Shown here one piece after another: positions 58,584-64,000 of a DNA stretch of 64,000 nucleotides; positions within the stretch are counted from its first letter, which is position 1, and each line of letters opens with the position of its first letter. A model generated the notes under the pieces. That model saw only the letters and a list, made by a program, of their open reading frames with translations. It had not been told where the DNA came from and did no database searches. The stretch lies in assembly GCA_964617455.1 (NCBI GenBank), contig CAZTYF010000001.1, positions 1 through 64,000 of the forward strand, in the 5' to 3' direction. The DNA is from Monoglobus sp964617455. Its GTDB lineage: Bacteria; Bacillota; Clostridia; Monoglobales; Monoglobaceae. A program made the position numbers and the translations under genes.

Positions 58584-61500
58584 ATGACTCCGACTGTTCT
58601 TGATATATTTGACAAGGTGACCGTGAGCGAGGAATACGCCCGAACACTTGAAAATTTTGAAATCAAATCCTGCAACGTGAAGCCCGCCGAGGGGGCTGTG
58701 GCCCTCTATCTTTCGGCGGGAGAAACGGGCGGCTTTCTGCCCGGGGAGGACACCAAAGCCTTTGGGGAAAGCGTCAAAAACACCTACGGCCTCAAGGCTT
58801 TCGATATCTATGTGAATTATCCGTGCCTTGCCTCTTTGGGGGAGGATTCGGGTGAAGAGTTTTCCGAATATTTCGCCCGTCTCATGGAGGCTTTTGTGGG
58901 CGAACACGAGGCGGGAAGGGCCTTTTTGTCCGAAGCGAAAGGAGAATACAAAGACGGGGTTTTGACAATCGACGGTCTTAAGGGCACCGAGGAGATGCTC
59001 CGCAATATGGGCTTTGACAAATTTATGGCCGATCACGCCGCCTACGGCTTGGGCCGTGAGGTGAAAATCAGTCTCAAATTCCAAGACACCGACCTGGGGG
59101 AATATATCAAAAAGCAGGAGGAAATCGAAAAACAGATGGCTCGGAAGGCGTCGGTTTCAACCGCGCCCAAAAAGACGGAGGCAAAACCCGCCGCCAAGCA
59201 ATTCGGAAAACCTCTTGAGGAGGAGCCCGTGCCCATTATAAACCTAAACGACGAGACCGGTTCCTGCGTCATACGTGGGGAGGTTATCGACCGAGATGTT
59301 CGGGAAAACACCAAGGGAGGCCGAAAAACCCTGGCCCTTCGCTTTTCGGTGGGAGACGACGAGTGGGCAACGGCCTGCACCGCCTTCGGAGCCGAGGACA
59401 AAATCGCTCCTCTGGCGGATATGGTTCGGGAGGGCGAGCTCCTCAAGCTGGGGGGCAGCTATGAATATGACGACTTTCTCCACTCCTGGGCTCTCAAGGT
59501 GACCGGGGCGGAGGCCCTTGAAAAGCCTCCCGTTCGCCCGGACAATGCTCCCAAAAAACGGGTGGAGCTCCACCTTCATACCAAGATGAGCGCCTTGGAT
59601 GCGGTGACCAAAATCGAGGATTTGGTTGACCGAGCCGCCTATTGGGGACATCCCGCCATGGCCATAACCGACCACGGGGTGGTTCAGGGCTTTCCCGCCG
59701 CTTCCGCAGCCGCCGATGCCCATGAGGGCTTCAAAATGATATACGGTATGGAGGGCTATCTCATCGACGACATCCCCTCAAGGGAACTCAACAAAATCCG
59801 CCGTATGAAAGGCGGCACCTATGTGGTCTTTGATTTGGAAACCACGGGTCTTGAGCCGGAATCCGACGAAATAACCGAAATCGGCGCCGTGAAAATCCGA
59901 GACGGCCTGATTACGGACAGTTTTTCCCAATTGGTGAACCCGGGCCGTCCCATACCCCGGGATGTGACGGACCTCACCGGAATCACCGACGATATGGTGA
60001 AGGATATGCCCGAAATAGAAGAGGTGTTCCCGAAATTCAAGGCCTTTTGCGGAGATGCGGTTATGGTGGCCCACAATGCAAGCTTCGATATGAGTTTCGT
60101 GTATGAGGCGGCAAGGCGCCTGGGGACCTACTTCCCCAACAAGACCATGGACACATTGGAAATGTCCCGAAACCTGTTCCCGAGGGAGAAAGTTCACAAG
60201 CTTGACTTTGTCTGCGAAAGATTGGGAGTCAGCCTGGGCAACCACCATAGGGCCGTGGACGATTCCACCGCCACCGCCTACTGTTTCATCAAGATGATGG
60301 AAATGACGGATTGGAAAGAGGCGGCGGCTCTTGAAAAGGACATCCCGATTCTCGCCAAAGACGACCCGAGAATCAAAGACAGACGGTATCATATTATCCT
60401 GCTGGCCAGGAACTATGTGGGTCTCAAAAATCTCTATAAATTGGTCTCCCGCTCCAATTTGGACTATTTCTACCGCCGCCCCGGCATACCCAAGAGTTTG
60501 CTCTTTAAATACCGGGAGGGAATCGTGATAGGCTCCGCCTGCGAGCAGGGTGAGCTGTATCGGGGAATAATTCGGGGAATTCCCGACGAGGAGCTCATGG
60601 AAATTGCGGAATTTTATGACTATCTTGAGATTCAGCCCCTGGGTAACAACGCCTTTATGGTCAGGGACGGCACCGTCAAAGACGAAAACGAACTGATTGA
60701 GATAAACAAGAAAATCGTGGATATAGGCGACAAAACGGGAAGGCCCACGGTGGCCACCTGCGATGTGCATTTTATGGATTCGAAAGACGAAATGTACCGC
60801 AGAGTTCTCCAGAGCACCCAGGGCTTTGAAAATGCGGAAACCCAGGCTCCCCTCTATTTCCGCACAACGGAGGAAATGCTTGAGGAATTCTCCTATTTGG
60901 GGGACCGCACGGAGGAAATCGTCATTGACAACACCCTCAAAATCGCCGACACCATTGAGGACATAAAGCCCGTCCGCAGCGGCTCCTATCCTCCCGAAAT
61001 ACCCAACAGCGAAAGGGACCTTCTGGATATGTGCCACAGGCGGGCCAGGGAAATCTACGGGGACGAACTGCCCGAGCTTGTGAAAAATCGGATGGACAGA
61101 GAGCTGGGCTGCATTGTAAAATACGGTTATTCGGTTATGTACATAATCGCCCAAAAGCTGGTCAAAAAATCCAACGATGCGGGATATTTGGTGGGCAGCC
61201 GAGGCAGTGTGGGCTCCTCCTTTGCCGCCTACCTGGCGGGAATAACCGAGGTCAACGCTCTGCCTCCCCACTATGTGTGTCCCGAGTGCAAATACAGCGA
61301 ATTCTACACCCATGCGGAATATGCGGTGGGACCGGATATGCCCGACAAAAACTGCCCCAAATGCGGAGCTCCCTTGCGGAAAGACGGCCTCAACATACCT
61401 TTTGAAACCTTTTTGGGCTTTGAGGGGGACAAGGTTCCCGATATCGATTTGAACTTTTCGGGGGAATATCAGGCGACGGCCCACAAATACGTGGGAGAGC

Positions 61501-62867
61501 TCTTTGGGGAAGACCATGTTTTCAAGGCGGGCACCATCGGAACCATAGCGGAAAAAACCGCCATAGCCCTTGCCAGAAAATACTATGACGAAAAAGGCAT
61601 AGACGCCCCGGAGGCGGAGCTTAAGCGGATTTCCAAGGGAATGGTCAAAGTCAAAAGAACCACGGGCCAGCACCCGGGGGGAATCATCGTGTGCCCCAAA
61701 AATATGGACATTCATGATTTCACTCCCGTTCAGCACCCTGCGGAGAAAAACGGCACCGACATAATCACCACTCACTTTGACTTCAACTCCATTCATGACA
61801 ACCTTTTGAAGCTGGATATACTGGGCCACGACGACCCGTCAACCATCAGGATGCTTGAGGATTTGACGGGAGTGGATGCTCTGAAAATTCCCTTCGACGA
61901 CCCGGATACCCTGAGCATTTTCAGCGGCACCGAGGCCTTGGGAATCACTCCCAAACAGATTGACAGCAAGGTGGGAACCTTCGGTGTTCCCGAGTTCGGC
62001 ACCAAATTCGTGCGGGAGATGCTGGTGGACACCATGCCCAAAACCTTCGTGGAGCTTTTGATTATATCCGGCCTGTCCCACGGCACGGATGTTTGGCTCA
62101 ACAACGCTCGGGATTTGATACGGAACAAAACCGCCACCTTAACCGAGGTTATAAGTCTTCGGGACGATATTATGGTCTATCTGATACAAAAGGGCTTGGA
62201 GCCTGCCATGGCCTTTCAAATTATGGAATTCGTGAGACGGGGTCGGGCCGCAAAAGAAGGAATGCCCAAGGAATACGAAAAAGCCATGAGAGAGCACGAC
62301 GTGCCCGATTGGTATATAGAGTCCTGCAAAAAAATAAAGTACATGTTCCCCAAAGCCCATGCGGCGGCCTATGTGATGATGGCGGTGAGAATTGCCTATT
62401 TCAAGGTCCACTACCCCATCCAGTTCTATATTTCCTACTACACCGTGCGGGCCGATGTGTTTGATGCGGCCATAATGACCAAGGGCAAGGACACGGTCCT
62501 GTCCGAAATGCGCAGAATCCGTCTCAAGGGCAACGGCGCCTCCGCCAATGAGGAAAAGCTGTTCACCATCTTGGAGGTGTGCCTTGAGATGTATGAAAGG
62601 GGAATTGAATTCGCCCCCGTCAATCTCTATGAGAGCCACGCCTATGAGTTCCAAGAAAAAGAGGGCAAAATCGTGCCGCCTCTCAACTCCTTCCAGGGAG
62701 TGGGAACCGCCGCCGCCCAGTCCATATACGATGAAGCCCGAAACGGGGAGTTTATGTCCAAAGACGATTTGAAACAGCGGGCGGGAGTCAACAAAACCGT
62801 GATAGAGGTTCTTGAGGAAAACGGAGTCCTGGACAGCCTGCCCGACAGTTCCCAGATTTCGTTTTGA
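58584..62867 (+). CDS. polC: DNA polymerase III PolC-type alpha subunit
   Basis: A 1427-residue replicative polymerase typical of low-GC Gram-positives. In order: an N-terminal domain, an OB fold (about 228-310), and a PHP domain beginning at about 328 (RVELHLHTKMSALDAVTKIEDL). The PHP domain is split by the inserted 3'-5' exonuclease (VFDLETTGLEPESDEITEIG from about 415). A zinc-binding CPECK...CPKCG lies at about 900-930, followed by the polymerase palm with PDIDLNFSGEYQ (about 953). The C-terminal region ends normally. GGAAGG precedes the ATG. It is one of the best taxonomic markers in the window. Confidence 0.97.
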   Translation: MTPTVLDIFDKVTVSEEYARTLENFEIKSCNVKPAEGAVALYLSAGETGGFLPGEDTKAFGESVKNTYGLKAFDIYVNYPCLASLGEDSGEEFSEYFARLMEAFVGEHEAGRAFLSEAKGEYKDGVLTIDGLKGTEEMLRNMGFDKFMADHAAYGLGREVKISLKFQDTDLGEYIKKQEEIEKQMARKASVSTAPKKTEAKPAAKQFGKPLEEEPVPIINLNDETGSCVIRGEVIDRDVRENTKGGRKTLALRFSVGDDEWATACTAFGAEDKIAPLADMVREGELLKLGGSYEYDDFLHSWALKVTGAEALEKPPVRPDNAPKKRVELHLHTKMSALDAVTKIEDLVDRAAYWGHPAMAITDHGVVQGFPAASAAADAHEGFKMIYGMEGYLIDDIPSRELNKIRRMKGGTYVVFDLETTGLEPESDEITEIGAVKIRDGLITDSFSQLVNPGRPIPRDVTDLTGITDDMVKDMPEIEEVFPKFKAFCGDAVMVAHNASFDMSFVYEAARRLGTYFPNKTMDTLEMSRNLFPREKVHKLDFVCERLGVSLGNHHRAVDDSTATAYCFIKMMEMTDWKEAAALEKDIPILAKDDPRIKDRRYHIILLARNYVGLKNLYKLVSRSNLDYFYRRPGIPKSLLFKYREGIVIGSACEQGELYRGIIRGIPDEELMEIAEFYDYLEIQPLGNNAFMVRDGTVKDENELIEINKKIVDIGDKTGRPTVATCDVHFMDSKDEMYRRVLQSTQGFENAETQAPLYFRTTEEMLEEFSYLGDRTEEIVIDNTLKIADTIEDIKPVRSGSYPPEIPNSERDLLDMCHRRAREIYGDELPELVKNRMDRELGCIVKYGYSVMYIIAQKLVKKSNDAGYLVGSRGSVGSSFAAYLAGITEVNALPPHYVCPECKYSEFYTHAEYAVGPDMPDKNCPKCGAPLRKDGLNIPFETFLGFEGDKVPDIDLNFSGEYQATAHKYVGELFGEDHVFKAGTIGTIAEKTAIALARKYYDEKGIDAPEAELKRISKGMVKVKRTTGQHPGGIIVCPKNMDIHDFTPVQHPAEKNGTDIITTHFDFNSIHDNLLKLDILGHDDPSTIRMLEDLTGVDALKIPFDDPDTLSIFSGTEALGITPKQIDSKVGTFGVPEFGTKFVREMLVDTMPKTFVELLIISGLSHGTDVWLNNARDLIRNKTATLTEVISLRDDIMVYLIQKGLEPAMAFQIMEFVRRGRAAKEGMPKEYEKAMREHDVPDWYIESCKKIKYMFPKAHAAAYVMMAVRIAYFKVHYPIQFYISYYTVRADVFDAAIMTKGKDTVLSEMRRIRLKGNGASANEEKLFTILEVCLEMYERGIEFAPVNLYESHAYEFQEKEGKIVPPLNSFQGVGTAAAQSIYDEARNGEFMSKDDLKQRAGVNKTVIEVLEENGVLDSLPDSSQISF

Positions 62868-62882
62868 AGGTTTGGTTTCAAA

Positions 62883-62912
62883 AAGGAGCCGGCTTAATTC
62901 ACCCGGCTCCTT
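62883..62912 (-). terminator. Terminator overlapping the comF stop
   Basis: Stem AAGGAGCCGG/CCGGCTCCTT. On the minus strand it ends in TTTTTG, a good intrinsic terminator. The comF stop codon (62899-62901) lies in the loop, so the 5' arm is coding sequence. On the plus strand it may also stop polC transcripts. Confidence 0.8.
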
Positions 62913-63675
62913 CTGCGGCTGTTGCCGCAATCGTCGCGCCGCAAACGTATGCGGCGCCTTTTTCTTTCAGCACGGAGGCGCACTCCTCAAGGGTGGAGCC
63001 GGTGGTTTTCACATCGTCAATCACCAGGAGGGATTTGCCTCGGATTTTTCGGGGATCAATCCCGAGAGCGAAGGTGCCCCGAAGGTTGCTCCTCCTCTCC
63101 TCTTGGGAAAGCTCCGTCTGCTTTCCGGTCTCTTTCACCCTTTTCATGGCGTTTTTTATATAGGGAACCCCCAAGGCTTTGGCTGTCTTCATTGCCAAAA
63201 TATCGCATTGGTCAAAGCCGATTTCCCGAAGTCTCGCCTTTCGGGGAGGCACCGCAGTCACAAAATCGAATTCCGTCCCGGGGCACCTTCCCCGAATACC
63301 GGCAGCCGTTATATTCCCGAAGGTGTCCGCCGCCCCCAAGTTTGCGCCTCTTTTGAATTTCAATATTCCCTCTCTCGAAAATTCGTCATAGAGGCAGGCG
63401 GCGACGATTTTGTCAAAAGCCCTCTTTCCCCCCTTTCGCCTCAGGGAAAAACATTCGGGGCACAGGGCCCTTTTGGGTTTTCCCTCTTTGGGAGACGAGT
63501 CGAAAAATGCGCCGCAGAGGGAGCAGGAGGTTGAGGGGGTGCAAAAAGTCACCCGCTCCATGCATAGGGGGCAGATATAAACTCCCGTTTGGGAATATGG
63601 CATAAGCTCCCCGCAAAAGGCGCAGCGGGCAGGGTAGATATAATAAAATAATCTGTCAAAAAATTTCCCAATCAT
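62899..63675 (-). CDS. comF: ComF family protein (phosphoribosyltransferase-like)
   Basis: A 258-residue protein. It has an N-terminal zinc-ribbon-like region with CAFCGE, CPLC and CSLCG cysteine pairs (about residues 18-80) and a type I phosphoribosyltransferase domain. The PRPP-binding motif is LLVIDDVKTTGST (about 217-229). In naturally competent bacteria ComF acts with ComFA and PriA in DNA uptake; in others its role is unclear. There is no comFA beside it. It lies seven bases after topB on the same strand, which suggests co-transcription. Confidence 0.92.
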   Translation of the reverse strand: MIGKFFDRLFYYIYPARCAFCGELMPYSQTGVYICPLCMERVTFCTPSTSCSLCGAFFDSSPKEGKPKRALCPECFSLRRKGGKRAFDKIVAACLYDEFSREGILKFKRGANLGAADTFGNITAAGIRGRCPGTEFDFVTAVPPRKARLREIGFDQCDILAMKTAKALGVPYIKNAMKRVKETGKQTELSQEERRSNLRGTFALGIDPRKIRGKSLLVIDDVKTTGSTLEECASVLKEKGAAYVCGATIAATAAEGAG

Positions 63676-63682
63676 CTCTTCA

Positions 63683-64000
63683 TCACAGATTCAGTTTGTC
63701 GAAGGCGGCCGCAAAGGGATTGTTTGCTTCGTCCCGTTTGTTTTGCTCCCGCAGGTATTTCCTCACATCGCTTTTTGAGGCGCCCCCTTGGTTCTTTCTC
63801 TCTTTGAAGGCGGAGTATTTCTCCCGATATCCGCAGGAGCAGTAAAAGCTCTTTTTCTCCCCCTCGCCCCGCAATTCCATCTTTTTGTGACATTGGGGGC
63901 AGCGGGCATTGGTCACAATGCTGACGGAGCGGCGGTAGCCGCATTCCCTGTCTTGGCAGACCAGCATTTTGCCCTTTTTGCCGTTTACCTCCAGGAGGAA
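63683..64000 (-). CDS. topB: DNA topoisomerase III, C-terminal part (partial)
   Basis: The last ~105 residues of a gene that continues beyond the window edge; its 5' end is missing. The frame reads through the edge as FLLEVNGKKGKMLVCQDREC. The pattern is the C-terminal cysteine repeat of Firmicute TopB: GKMLVCQDRECGYRRSV, then ARCPQCHKKMELRGEG and CSCGYREK. A basic linker follows (SKSDVRKYLREQNK), ending in NNPFAAAFDKL. The identification rests on this tail only, so the catalytic tyrosine cannot be checked. An internal ATG at 63967 is not the true start. Confidence 0.8.
   Translation of the reverse strand, partial: FLLEVNGKKGKMLVCQDRECGYRRSVSIVTNARCPQCHKKMELRGEGEKKSFYCSCGYREKYSAFKERKNQGGASKSDVRKYLREQNKRDEANNPFAAAFDKLNL

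Overview
The window reads as a scaffold from a low-to-mid-GC Firmicute of the class Clostridia. It is probably a metagenome-assembled genome, because it holds a 100-N scaffolding gap at 8661-8760. The assignment rests on gene content: PolC-type replicase, AddA, DacF-like carboxypeptidase, three secreted SLH-domain proteins, a DUF348/G5/3D wall protein, YmdB, TsaE/TsaB, the pyrH-frr-uppS-cdsA-dxr-rseP order, near-consensus sigma-A promoters with 17-bp spacers, and strong AGGAGG-type ribosome binding sites with GTG and TTG starts. I cannot place it below class.

The first 9 kb is accessory and repeat-rich. It opens with a modular structured repeat, then a 5S rRNA, a tandem array of about seven hairpins whose units carry a degraded copy of the tRNA-Asn 5' end, and tRNA-Asn(GUU) itself. 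A flavodoxin/ferredoxin protein, a second inverted repeat locus and a DUF4373 (phage replisome organiser-like) protein follow. Next come a secreted protein with an ABC exporter and a two-component system. Then there is a compact locus at 8030-8460 that looks like an undescribed type I toxin-antitoxin pair: a 27-residue hydrophobic peptide whose Shine-Dalgarno is sequestered, facing a convergent small RNA across a shared terminator. A third repeat copy containing the assembly gap closes the region.

From 8.9 to 31 kb lie a K+/H+ antiporter, a U32 peptidase-family tRNA hydroxylation protein, an SLH amidase, an uncharacterised membrane-protein trio, a MATE pump, a GH140-like enzyme, ftsH-rlmH, a DUF1015 protein, and a threonine/lysine precursor cluster (hom, thrB, aspartate kinase, SDR). 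leuA and an SLH-M13 metalloprotease follow. From 31 to 46 kb are a glycolipid glycosyltransferase, addA, a dCMP deaminase, tsaE-tsaB-D,D-carboxypeptidase, and the translation/isoprenoid/phospholipid/site-2-protease block pyrH to rseP.

A bidirectional terminator separates this block from about 11 kb of other genes: a 3D-domain wall protein, RNA-modification genes, YmdB, a GH51 arabinofuranosidase, an SLH protein and a DUF362 ferredoxin. This segment sits between rseP and ispG-polC, genes that are often adjacent in Clostridia. The window ends with comF and the 3' end of topB on the minus strand. Two divergent intergenic regions beside wall-hydrolase genes share phased TGTAAC boxes (WalR-like) and an identical-arm TTGTGCA/TGCACAA palindrome, suggesting a common cell-envelope regulon.
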